From: Brumimicrobium salinarum
Lineage (GTDB): Bacteria; Bacteroidota; Bacteroidia; Flavobacteriales_D; Crocinitomicaceae
Direction of reading: 5' to 3'
NCBI RefSeq assembly: GCF_002844555.1
Contig: NZ_PJNI01000002.1
Coordinates: 186,001 to 250,000 of the forward strand
Length of the DNA stretch: 64,000 bases
The notes beneath the pieces were generated by a model. The model ran no database searches, was not told where the DNA came from, and was given only the letters and a program-made list of their open reading frames with translations. A program made the translations under genes and the position numbers. This document shows positions 27,315-35,034 of the stretch, one piece after another (positions within the stretch are counted from its first letter, which is position 1; the number at the start of each line of letters is the position of its first letter).

Positions 27315-27359
27315 GAATCTCTCCCTCTCCCTGGAATCTCTCCCTAGAATCTCTCTCTA
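27315..27359. repeat. Short tandem GAATCTCTCCCT repeat at a gene end
   Basis: GAATCTCTCCCT at 27315-27326 and 27334-27345 and GAATCTCTCTCT at 27348-27359. The last unit encodes the C-terminal residues and stop of the VWA gene on the minus strand. It looks like a duplication by slippage. Confidence 0.6.
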
Positions 27360-28534
27360 TTTTTAAGTGCTTCCACCGCTTCTTCAATTCCACCAATGGT
27401 CAATGGGAACATTCTGTTTTTCATTATCTTTTGAATCATGCCGATGGATTGCGTGTATTTCCATTCGTTTTTATCAACGGGATTGAGCCAGGCAAAGTAG
27501 GGGAAGTGTTCAATCATGCGTTGTAGCCAAACTTGACCTGCTTCGTCGTTGTAATGTTCAACGCTTCCCATACGCGAAACAATTTCGTAGGGCGACATTG
27601 AAGCGTCTCCAACAAAAATCACACGGTAATCTTCATTAAATGTATTGAAAATCGTTTCTGTAGGTGTCTTTTCTTCCCAGCGGCGTTCATTGTTTTTCCA
27701 CACATTTTCGTATAAACAGTTGTGGAAATAGTAAAACTCTAAATGCTTGAATTCATACTTCGCTGCTGAAAAGAGTTGAGAGCACAATTCAATATGATCG
27801 TCCATAGAACCACCGATATCAAAGAGCAGCAAGACTTTTACAACATTCTTTTTCGAAGGAACCATTTCCACTTCTAGCATTCCGCTGTTTTTAGCCGTAC
27901 TTTTTATGGTTTTGTCTAAATCTATTTCTTCTGTTCGACCTTCCCGACTCAAAATGCGTAGCTTGCGAAGTGCCATTTTTATGTTTCTGGTTTCGAGTTC
28001 TTCATCCTGACTTAAATCTTTGAAATTACGCTTGTCCCACACTTTTATCGCGCTTCTGTGTCGGCTTTTGTCTTGACCAATGCGTATTCCCTCAGGATTA
28101 TAACCATAAGCACCGAAAGGAGAAGTTCCTCCCGTTCCTATCCATTTGTTTCCGCCTTGGTGACGCTCTTTTTGCTCTTTTAACAATTCGGCCATTCTGT
28201 CGAGTAAACTTTCTAAATCGCCTTGACTTTTAATCTTTTCCAATTCTTCTTTTGAGAATAAGCGCTCGCCATTCTTTCGTAGCCATTCATCTGGAATATT
28301 GAGAATGTCAGATGACTGAATCTGCTCAATTCCTTTAAAATAAGCGCCAAAAACCTGATCATAAAGATCTAAATGTTCTTCACGTTTCACCAAAACAGTG
28401 CGTGACAGAAAATAGAAATCATCGATATTATATTCTGCGATATTTGCATCTAAAGCAGCTAAAAGATCAAGATATTCACGCAAAGTAACGGGAATTCCTT
28501 TTTCGCGAAGCAATAAGAAAAAATCTAAAAACAT
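27344..28534 (-). CDS. VWA (CoxE-like) protein, partner of MoxR ATPase
   Basis: 396 residues, no signal peptide. N-terminal helical region FLLLREKGIPVTLREYLDLLAALDA, then a charged linker with GGNKWIGTGGTSPFGAYGYNPEG, and a C-terminal VWA domain (about 200-360) with VKVLLLFDIGGSMDDHI as the MIDAS start (DxGGS rather than DxSGS), FYYFHNCLYENVW, and VIFVGDASMSPYEI. This CoxE/YehP-like layout accompanies MoxR-type AAA+ ATPases, which act as chaperones for metallo-enzyme or complex maturation. It starts 12 bases downstream of the MoxR gene on the same strand. The Gly in the MIDAS motif leaves the metal-binding Asp and final Ser in place. Confidence 0.88.
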   Translation of the reverse strand: MFLDFFLLLREKGIPVTLREYLDLLAALDANIAEYNIDDFYFLSRTVLVKREEHLDLYDQVFGAYFKGIEQIQSSDILNIPDEWLRKNGERLFSKEELEKIKSQGDLESLLDRMAELLKEQKERHQGGNKWIGTGGTSPFGAYGYNPEGIRIGQDKSRHRSAIKVWDKRNFKDLSQDEELETRNIKMALRKLRILSREGRTEEIDLDKTIKSTAKNSGMLEVEMVPSKKNVVKVLLLFDIGGSMDDHIELCSQLFSAAKYEFKHLEFYYFHNCLYENVWKNNERRWEEKTPTETIFNTFNEDYRVIFVGDASMSPYEIVSRMGSVEHYNDEAGQVWLQRMIEHFPYFAWLNPVDKNEWKYTQSIGMIQKIMKNRMFPLTIGGIEEAVEALKNRERF

Positions 28535-28546
28535 GAATTGTATATT

Positions 28547-29362
28547 TTATCTAATCAAGGCTTTGTCGTGCTCATTCTTAAGTAAAGCTCCAAGATATGG
28601 AGTGCCGCTATTTCCTGCCATAACTTCATCGAGTTCTTGCGCATTGATTTTTCCAACCATCAAAAGCTTAATCCAATCGATTAACTCACTTGTCGAAGGT
28701 TTTTTCTTTAAGTTACGCTGATTTCGGATCGCATAAAACAATTGCATTGCTTTTTCAACTAATTCATCTTCTAAATTAGGATAATGCACCGCCACGATTT
28801 CTTTTAAAATTTCTCTATCAGGAAAAGAAATGTAGTGGAAGAAGCAACGACGCAGAAAAGCATCGGGTAATTCCTTTTCATTGTTTGATGTGATGATAAT
28901 GATTGGACGGTGTTTAGCGACAATTTCCTGACCCGTTTCATAACAGAAAAACTGCATTTTATCGAGTTCTAATAATAAGTCATTCGGAAATTCAATGTCT
29001 GCCTTGTCAATTTCATCAATTAACAAAATTACACGCTCATCCGCTTCAAAAGCTTGCCATAACTTTCCTTTATTGATATAATTTGCAATGTCATTCACCT
29101 TTTCGTCACCCAGTTGTGAATCACGCAAACGTGAAACAGCATCATATTCATACAAACCTTGCTGTGCAGTAGTTGTAGACTTAACATGCCAAGTATATAG
29201 CGGTTTATCTAAAGCTTTTGCAATTTCATGTGCCAACAAAGTTTTTCCCGTTCCAGGTTCTCCTTTAATTAACAAAGGTTTCTCTAATGTTATGGCAGCA
29301 TTCACAGCTACTTTAAGATCATTTGAAGCGATATAATTCGAAGTTCCTTGAAATTTGTTCAT
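28547..29362 (-). CDS. MoxR-family AAA+ ATPase
   Basis: 271 residues from the ATG at 29362. The 8-residue longer frame from a TTG overlaps a promoter element and is rejected. Walker A is GEPGTGKT (near residue 34), Walker B is VILLIDEIDKAD, sensor 1 is IIITSNNEKELPDAFLRRC, with the arginine finger nearby. It is a cytosolic AAA+ hexamer that remodels client proteins together with the adjacent CoxE-like VWA protein (compare RavA-ViaA and CoxD-CoxE). The pair forms a two-gene operon with a TATTTTTG element upstream. The client is not encoded nearby. Confidence 0.93.
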   Translation of the reverse strand: MNKFQGTSNYIASNDLKVAVNAAITLEKPLLIKGEPGTGKTLLAHEIAKALDKPLYTWHVKSTTTAQQGLYEYDAVSRLRDSQLGDEKVNDIANYINKGKLWQAFEADERVILLIDEIDKADIEFPNDLLLELDKMQFFCYETGQEIVAKHRPIIIITSNNEKELPDAFLRRCFFHYISFPDREILKEIVAVHYPNLEDELVEKAMQLFYAIRNQRNLKKKPSTSELIDWIKLLMVGKINAQELDEVMAGNSGTPYLGALLKNEHDKALIR

Positions 29363-29383
29363 TGTTCTAATTGAATTTGAATG

Positions 29384-29391
29384 CAAAAATA
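29384..29391 (-). promoter_or_regulatory. -7 element TATTTTTG of the MoxR-VWA operon
   Basis: A TAnnTTTG match on the minus strand, 21 bases before the ATG at 29362. Confidence 0.5.
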
Positions 29392-29565
29392 AGAAATGTT
29401 TGTTGGAATAGGGTTGAAGGTAGTGTTTATCATTGATTCGGTTTTAAAGATAGACACCGAAACATTTATGTATTTGATTTTTAGTAGTTCGAGATAATAA
29501 TCATGCTAGCACTAGGTTTTTATATGTTTTTTTTTAAGTTTGTTTGTTATTCAATTTATTCAATT

Positions 29566-29853
29566 ATGAAACGATTTTTATTTTTATCTTCCGCTATTGC
29601 TTTGACATTAATTTCCTGTAAAAAAGAATACACTTGTTCATGTGTACAGACCGTAACAACGTCTGCTTATGAACAGTATGGAACTTATCATCCTCAAGCC
29701 ACAACGGCAAACACTTTTAGCAATACGATAAAAGCCAAACAAGATGAAGTGGAATCGAAGTGTAAAAAAGGTGAAAATTTAAACATTCAAACGTATGGCA
29801 CCGGCGAGGCTCAGCGTACTGTAACAGAAACAGTAACCTGTGAGGTGTTATAA
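29566..29853 (+). CDS. Small lipoprotein, hypothetical (95 aa)
   Basis: 95 residues from the ATG at 29566. A lipoprotein signal (FLFLSSAIALTLISC; Cys at residue 18) is followed by KKEYTCSC, a cysteine pair, then a Thr/Ala-rich segment and two further Cys (KCKKG, VTCEVL) that could form disulfides. No known domain. It should reside in the periplasm or on the outer membrane. Both neighbours are on the minus strand, so it is a single gene. Confidence 0.75.
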   Translation: MKRFLFLSSAIALTLISCKKEYTCSCVQTVTTSAYEQYGTYHPQATTANTFSNTIKAKQDEVESKCKKGENLNIQTYGTGEAQRTVTETVTCEVL

Positions 29854-29924
29854 AACTTGTATAAGATATGTTCGGAATGTTTATTCCTTAAAAAACACCG
29901 ACATTAAGTGTAACTATCAAGTGA

Positions 29925-30374
29925 TTAATGAACTACCGAAATCTTTATTCTATCTACTTTAAAAGTTAAGTTATCTCCATCTTGATTTTCGAATTGTATT
30001 TCTCCAGATAAAGGTTGTTGTATGTTTTTGGGAATTTCTCTAATATTGTTTCTGTAAAGTAATTCGTTTTTACCTCCAAATGTATCGCTGTCGAATTTCG
30101 TGTACTTAATTCCGTTAATTTCAAAGGAGGTCAACCTCCAATTATTATCAAGGTTACCTGAATTTAAACGTAAACTAACGATTGCATACATGTACTTTCT
30201 AGGGGTTTGAGAAGGCATTCGATTATCAATTACTTCAATATTAAAGACATAATTTTCTTTCATTTTTTCAGATTCAATGGATGTTTTTTCTGAGCCCTCA
30301 ACAACAGTGGATTTAGAATTACTGCACGAACATAAAATAGATGCGATCAAAAGAATTAAATATATTGTTTTCAT
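29925..30374 (-). CDS. Lipoprotein, hypothetical (149 aa)
   Basis: 149 residues with a lipoprotein signal (LILLIASILCSC; lipobox near residues 14-17) and a Ser/Glu-rich linker. The mature part is a beta-rich fold: YVFNIEVIDNR, YMYAIVSLRLNSG, LTSFEINGIKY, PLSGEIQFENQDGD. No family recognised. The start codon overlaps the stop of the thioesterase gene, so it is the third gene of a nitronate monooxygenase / thioesterase / lipoprotein operon. Confidence 0.72.
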   Translation of the reverse strand: MKTIYLILLIASILCSCSNSKSTVVEGSEKTSIESEKMKENYVFNIEVIDNRMPSQTPRKYMYAIVSLRLNSGNLDNNWRLTSFEINGIKYTKFDSDTFGGKNELLYRNNIREIPKNIQQPLSGEIQFENQDGDNLTFKVDRIKISVVH

Positions 30375-30847
30375 GATTTCACTTTTACAGAAATTTCCAT
30401 ATCAAAAGTAGCAACCACCTCACCATCCGTGTTTTTGGCCTCAACTTTTACCCATTTGTTTACTCTTTCTTTGGTTTCCATGGCTTCGTCAAAAACTTGT
30501 TTTACGAGCTGACCTTCATCAGAGTTAAAATAAACATCTGTGGTTGCGCGTTTCACAAACTCAGCTTTAACGGCCTTAAAGGCAAATGAAACTTTTACAC
30601 CCGATTCTTCGGCAAAATAAAAAGCATGTAAACCAGCGGCTATATCTGCTCCAACAGCCAAACTCCCGAAATACATGGATTTTAAATGATTTTTTGTCCT
30701 TCTCTTTAATTTGATGCGAACTTGCGAACAATTTTCGTCCAATAACATGAGTTTTGGTCGAACATAAGCAATCATGGGAATCTTAAAAACACCCATCATC
30801 CAAAGGAGTCGACGCATTTTTTTGAGTGAAATTTTACTTTTCTTCAT
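30371..30847 (-). CDS. DUF4442 hotdog-fold protein
   Basis: 158 residues. Its pattern (LLWMMGVFKIPMIAYVRPKLM, CSQVRIKLKRRTKNHLKSMYFGSLAVGADIAAGLHAFY, VSFAFKAVKAEFVKRAT) matches DUF4442, a hotdog-fold family related to PaaI-type acyl-CoA thioesterases. It probably hydrolyses or binds an acyl-CoA in the cytosol; the substrate is unknown. The start overlaps the 3' end of the nitronate monooxygenase gene by 14 bases, and its stop overlaps the lipoprotein start, a tightly coupled operon. Confidence 0.85.
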   Translation of the reverse strand: MKKSKISLKKMRRLLWMMGVFKIPMIAYVRPKLMLLDENCSQVRIKLKRRTKNHLKSMYFGSLAVGADIAAGLHAFYFAEESGVKVSFAFKAVKAEFVKRATTDVYFNSDEGQLVKQVFDEAMETKERVNKWVKVEAKNTDGEVVATFDMEISVKVKS

Positions 30848-31808
30848 GGTATTCTCTTACAAGTTGATCTATTATGTCTTTAATGGGTCGAATTGATTTT
30901 ACATTTTCAATGGAAGGACCAGCGCACCAAAGCGTTTTGTATGTTGCACTAAATGCCGCTTTTTGTAAGGATTTCATTCCCCGCATAAAGGTAAATGCCT
31001 TAAACCATTTTTTTAGCTTTCTATTTTTATTGAGTAAACGTTCTAACCAATTTTGCTTAGTTCCAATTTTCTCCACATAAGGCGTTTTGATCACTGTGCA
31101 AGGCGTTCCCGAAAGCTTGGAGGTCATTACAATGTCATTTTCACCATAATCTACACACGCTTGCTTGTATTCTTCACTCACATCAGCTTCTTCAGTAGCA
31201 ATGAATAAAGAACCCACCGAACACCCATCGGCGCCAAGCTCCAAGGCTTCTTTTAATTCGTATCCGTTTCCAACACCACCTGCCGAAATAACGGGAATTG
31301 AACAGTTTTTCTTTAACTCAGGAACTAAATCTTTAATGGAAATATTTCCGGCATGTCCACCAGCTTCTTTGTTTACCGCAATAATTGCATCAGCGCCTAA
31401 AGATTCTACTTTTTTGGCGTATTTTAAATTCGTCACATCACAAAAAACTTTTATTCCCGCTTTATGGGCTTCTTTTATGGTTTCTCCTGGCGAACCTAAA
31501 CTTGTGATGATATAGTCTACTTTTTCCTCACAAATAATGGCCAATTGTTCCTTGTATGTGAAATTACTTTTATTGACAATGAGATTGATTCCAAAAGGAC
31601 CATCAACAGCCGATTTAACTTCTTGAATCGCTGTTCTCAATTCTTCAGTCGTTCTATAATTCATTGCGGGAATCGCTCCTGTTGCTCCGGCTTTGATTCC
31701 TGCAATGATCATTTTTGTATTGGAAACCAAAAACATAGGAGCGATTATGATAGGGTAGCGGATGTTTAGAATCTGACTAAGTTCCGCATTAATTCTTTCT
31801 TGTGTCAT
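30834..31808 (-). CDS. Nitronate monooxygenase family (FMN TIM barrel)
   Basis: 324 residues. The first strand YPIIIAPMFLVSNTKMIIAG starts the TIM barrel of the NMO / 2-nitropropane dioxygenase family; DGPFGINLIVNK, GIKVFCDVTNLKYAKKVESLGADAIIA-like strands (split), NKEAGGHAGN (the His-Ala-Gly loop near the catalytic base) and VISAGGVGNGYELKEALELGADG follow. It is FMN-dependent, oxidising nitronates or acting as an enoyl reductase in related branches. The C-terminal ~80 residues are basic helices. Leading gene of an operon with a thioesterase-like hotdog protein, which would suit a fatty-acyl-related role. Confidence 0.9.
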   Translation of the reverse strand: MTQERINAELSQILNIRYPIIIAPMFLVSNTKMIIAGIKAGATGAIPAMNYRTTEELRTAIQEVKSAVDGPFGINLIVNKSNFTYKEQLAIICEEKVDYIITSLGSPGETIKEAHKAGIKVFCDVTNLKYAKKVESLGADAIIAVNKEAGGHAGNISIKDLVPELKKNCSIPVISAGGVGNGYELKEALELGADGCSVGSLFIATEEADVSEEYKQACVDYGENDIVMTSKLSGTPCTVIKTPYVEKIGTKQNWLERLLNKNRKLKKWFKAFTFMRGMKSLQKAAFSATYKTLWCAGPSIENVKSIRPIKDIIDQLVREYHEEK

Positions 31809-31861
31809 GAAGCTAAATTAATCAAATTATTTATGTATGCATAGTAAAAGCTGTATAAATT

Positions 31862-32995
31862 TTAATTCCACAAATCAATTATTCCTGATACACCTACATA
31901 TAGATTGTGGTTACTCGGTGAATCTTTTAATTCAAAAACTTGTTTTTTCGCCGAAAGTATTCTTCCTTCTACACGAATCATAAAAATTTCTCCTAAATGA
32001 CAATCAACATTTAAGGAACCTCCAAAACTTTCTAACCCGTCAATATTCTGAAGTTGCGCGACACTATTGCTAGGATCTAAATAATATTCTCCACGAATTG
32101 TAGCAGACCAATTTTTATGAAATTGATACCTAAAAATACCCGCAATACCAACCCAGCTTCCTAAATCATTATTGTTTTCAACCAATTGATCTACTCCAAA
32201 ATCAATTCCACCTATAATACCAATTTTATCTTTTTCATATTTCGCATAAAAGTTATGAAAAATACGGTATTCTTTTCTTGTTAGTAAGGGAACCGCTCCA
32301 GGTAGCTTAACTCTCCCCAAAAAAGAGCTACTATTAATAAGCCAATTTTCATTCGGTTTGTATTTAACCGTGTGTCCAAAGGAAGGATAACCATGTACCA
32401 TTTGTTGCCACCCATTGGAAAATAAGAATTCAAATTCCCATTTGTTATTTTGAGTGAGATAGGATAGTTTAGCCGCATTCAGGTAAAATGGAGAGCTTTC
32501 AGCCAGCAAAGTTCGGGTCAGCGTATAACAATTGGCGCTCATCGCACTTTCAAACCCAAGGTTAGATTCCATAATCCCTACATCTAGCCAAAACTCATGT
32601 TTTTTGAGTAATTTTACACCTAAATTAGCCTCGTAGATATGATTGAAGACCTTCGGTTCACCAGATAAATTTTCTTGAGCATAAGAACCCAAAATAAATG
32701 AAAGATTACTTCTTATTCGTTTTCCTGAATAGTTTAATCCAATCATTCCTGTGTTTAATGAGAACTGATTATGGTCGGTAAAATTATAAAAAACAGCTGG
32801 TCTCTTTTGATTTTCTGGTTTTCCAAAATCATAACCGTAGTATGCTTCAAAATAAGCTTTTAGTTGTAGTTCTGAAGTAATCGATACATTTCTTTTTTCT
32901 TGACTAATAAGTTTATTAGCAAATAATAACAATACAATAATTAAAGTAGTGGTATAAGTGTTTTTTAACATGAAAAAGTTCTTTAAATAATTCAT
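31862..32995 (-). CDS. Outer-membrane beta-barrel (porin-like) protein
   Basis: 377 residues (ATG at 32995; an internal ATG at 32971 gives a neater signal peptide, LKNTYTTTLIIVLLLFANKLISQ). The mature part is a long series of amphipathic strands: LKAYFEAYYGYDFG, FSLNTGMIGLNYSG, LSFILGSYAQENL, YEANLGVKLLKKHEFWLDVG, GIAGIFRYQFHKNWSATIRGEYYLDP, ending in LYVGVSGIIDLWN. The form is that of flavobacterial porin/OmpL-type barrels of about 16 strands. Substrate is unknown. It is a single gene; a TATTTTTG -7 element at 33023-33030 (minus) precedes it. Confidence 0.85.
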   Translation of the reverse strand: MNYLKNFFMLKNTYTTTLIIVLLLFANKLISQEKRNVSITSELQLKAYFEAYYGYDFGKPENQKRPAVFYNFTDHNQFSLNTGMIGLNYSGKRIRSNLSFILGSYAQENLSGEPKVFNHIYEANLGVKLLKKHEFWLDVGIMESNLGFESAMSANCYTLTRTLLAESSPFYLNAAKLSYLTQNNKWEFEFLFSNGWQQMVHGYPSFGHTVKYKPNENWLINSSSFLGRVKLPGAVPLLTRKEYRIFHNFYAKYEKDKIGIIGGIDFGVDQLVENNNDLGSWVGIAGIFRYQFHKNWSATIRGEYYLDPSNSVAQLQNIDGLESFGGSLNVDCHLGEIFMIRVEGRILSAKKQVFELKDSPSNHNLYVGVSGIIDLWN

Positions 32996-33022
32996 ATAAA
33001 TTTAGTATCTTCGTAAAGATTA

Positions 33023-33030
33023 CAAAAATA
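33023..33030 (-). promoter_or_regulatory. -7 element TATTTTTG of the porin-like gene
   Basis: A TAnnTTTG match on the minus strand, 27 bases before the first ATG. Confidence 0.5.
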
Positions 33031-33108
33031 ACTTGGCTTTTAAAAGCTATTAACTATTCATCGTGAATAACCTTATAGCTGAATGCTAAATTACTAAGAA
33101 ATAGATAT

Positions 33109-33116
33109 TATATTTG
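33109..33116 (+). promoter_or_regulatory. -7 element TATATTTG of parE-parC
   Basis: A TAnnTTTG match 30 bases before the parE ATG; no clear -33 TTG was seen. Confidence 0.45.
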
Positions 33117-33146
33117 TTAGGACACTCAAAAATCGCTTAAAAAATT

Positions 33147-35030
33147 ATGGCTCAAGAGAATAATTATACAGAAGACAATATTCGTTCACTCGATTGGAAA
33201 GAGCATATTCGCTTACGTCCAGGAATGTACATCGGGAAACTCGGAGATGGTGCTTCTGCTGATGATGGAATTTATATTCTCATGAAAGAGGTCATTGATA
33301 ACTGTATCGATGAATTCGTTATGGGAAATGGAAAGCGAATTGATATTAAAGCTAAAGACGGAAAAGTCTCTATTCGTGATTATGGTCGTGGGATTCCGCT
33401 TGGAAAAGTAGTAGATGTAGTTTCTAAAATCAACACGGGTGGAAAATATGACTCTAAGGCTTTTAAAAAGTCGGTAGGATTGAATGGAGTAGGTACAAAA
33501 GCGGTGAATGCTTTGAGTAGCTATTTTATGGTTTATGCAGTGCGAGACGGTGAAAAGAAAAGTGCTACTTTTGAACGTGGTGTACTAGTTGACGATCCGA
33601 AAATTGAAAAAACTGAGGAACGAAACGGTACTTATGTTGAGTTTTATCCCGACGAAGAAATATTTAAAAAATTCGCATTTAAAGTTCCCTATATCGAGAA
33701 GATGATATGGAATTATTGTTATTTGAATAGGGGATTGGCCATCTATTTTAATGGAGAGAAATATCAATCTAAAAATGGATTGAAAGACCTTTTGGAAAAC
33801 AACCAAGATGGAGATCCATTGTATCCAATTATTCACTTAGAAGGCGATGATATTGAAGTTGCTTTTACGCATGGAAGAACTTACGGAGAAGATTATTATT
33901 CTTTCGTGAATGGTCAGCACACTACACAAGGAGGTACGCACCACAGTGCTTTTAGAGAATCTGTAGCACGTGTGATTAAAGATTTTTACAATAAAAATTA
34001 CGAAGCTTCTGATATTCGTCAGTCTATCGTAGCTGCGGTTTCTGTTAAAGTAATGGAACCAATTTTTGAATCTCAAACCAAAACAAAACTTGGTTCTCAA
34101 GAGGTTGAACAAGGTGGGAAATCAATGCGTGCTTTTATCAATGATTTTCTAAAAACAAAGCTTGATAATTATTTACATAAAAATGTAGAAACGGCAGAAA
34201 TTCTAGAAAAGAAGATTAAACAATCTGAAAAGGAAAGAAAAGAACTATCTGGAATTCGTAAAATTGCGCGTGATAGAGCTAAAAAGGCTAGTTTACACAA
34301 TAAAAAATTGCGTGATTGTCGTGTGCACCTTACTGACTTAAAGAATGACCGACGCGATGAAACAACCTTATTCATTACCGAGGGAGATTCAGCTTCTGGT
34401 TCAATTACAAAATCGAGAGATGTAAATACGCAAGCTGTTTTTAGTTTACGTGGTAAACCTTTGAATACGCATGGATTGACCAAAAAGGTAGTCTATGAAA
34501 ATGAGGAGTTTAACCTGATTCAAGCTGCTTTGGATATCGAGGATGATATGGATGATTTGCGTTACAACAAGATTGTCATTGCAACAGATGCCGATGTTGA
34601 TGGAATGCACATTCGTATGTTATTATTGACCTTCTTTTTGCGTTTCTTCCCAGATTTAGTGAAAAGAAATCACGTGTATGTGCTGCAAACACCACTTTTC
34701 CGCGTGCGTAATAAAAAGAAAACGCGTTACTGTTATTCAGAGGAAGAAAGAAAAGAAGCCTTGGAAGAACTGGGTAAAACAGCAGAAATTACTCGATTTA
34801 AAGGATTGGGTGAGATTTCTCCAGATGAGTTTAAATATTTCATTGGTGAAGACATCCGTTTAGAACCTGTAATGCTAAGTAAAGGCGCCTCAATCGAAGA
34901 AGTACTTTCTTTCTACATGGGGAAAAACACACCGTCTCGACAAGAATTTATCATTGATAATTTACGTGTAGAGAAAGACATCGGTGAAGAGGTTAAAAAA
35001 GATAAAGAAGAAATAGAAAAAGCATCTTAA
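33147..35030 (+). CDS. parE: DNA topoisomerase IV subunit B
   Basis: 627 residues, the size of ParE without the GyrB insert. GHKL ATPase motifs: EVIDNCIDE (Mg-binding Asn), DYGRGIPLG, and [15 protein letters not shown] (ATP lid). The transducer domain has the QTKTKLGS loop (QTK, gamma-phosphate Lys). The TOPRIM domain has [10 protein letters not shown] and DADVDGMHI, and [19 protein letters not shown] and RFKGLGE follow. It powers strand passage and decatenates chromosomes in the cytosol together with ParC, encoded 4 bases downstream. The pairing with a parC-type gene favours topoisomerase IV over gyrase. Confidence 0.95.
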   Translation: MAQENNYTEDNIRSLDWKEHIRLRPGMYIGKLGDGASADDGIYILMKEVIDNCIDEFVMGNGKRIDIKAKDGKVSIRDYGRGIPLGKVVDVVSKINTGGKYDSKAFKKSVGLNGVGTKAVNALSSYFMVYAVRDGEKKSATFERGVLVDDPKIEKTEERNGTYVEFYPDEEIFKKFAFKVPYIEKMIWNYCYLNRGLAIYFNGEKYQSKNGLKDLLENNQDGDPLYPIIHLEGDDIEVAFTHGRTYGEDYYSFVNGQHTTQGGTHHSAFRESVARVIKDFYNKNYEASDIRQSIVAAVSVKVMEPIFESQTKTKLGSQEVEQGGKSMRAFINDFLKTKLDNYLHKNVETAEILEKKIKQSEKERKELSGIRKIARDRAKKASLHNKKLRDCRVHLTDLKNDRRDETTLFITEGDSASGSITKSRDVNTQAVFSLRGKPLNTHGLTKKVVYENEEFNLIQAALDIEDDMDDLRYNKIVIATDADVDGMHIRMLLLTFFLRFFPDLVKRNHVYVLQTPLFRVRNKKKTRYCYSEEERKEALEELGKTAEITRFKGLGEISPDEFKYFIGEDIRLEPVMLSKGASIEEVLSFYMGKNTPSRQEFIIDNLRVEKDIGEEVKKDKEEIEKAS

Positions 35031-35034
35031 AAAT

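Noticed and set aside
27272-27526. 84-codon ORF on the plus strand
   Set aside because: It overlaps the conserved VWA gene on the minus strand and has no family likeness.
33585-34863. Antisense ORFs within parE
   Set aside because: They are shadow frames of the conserved topoisomerase gene.
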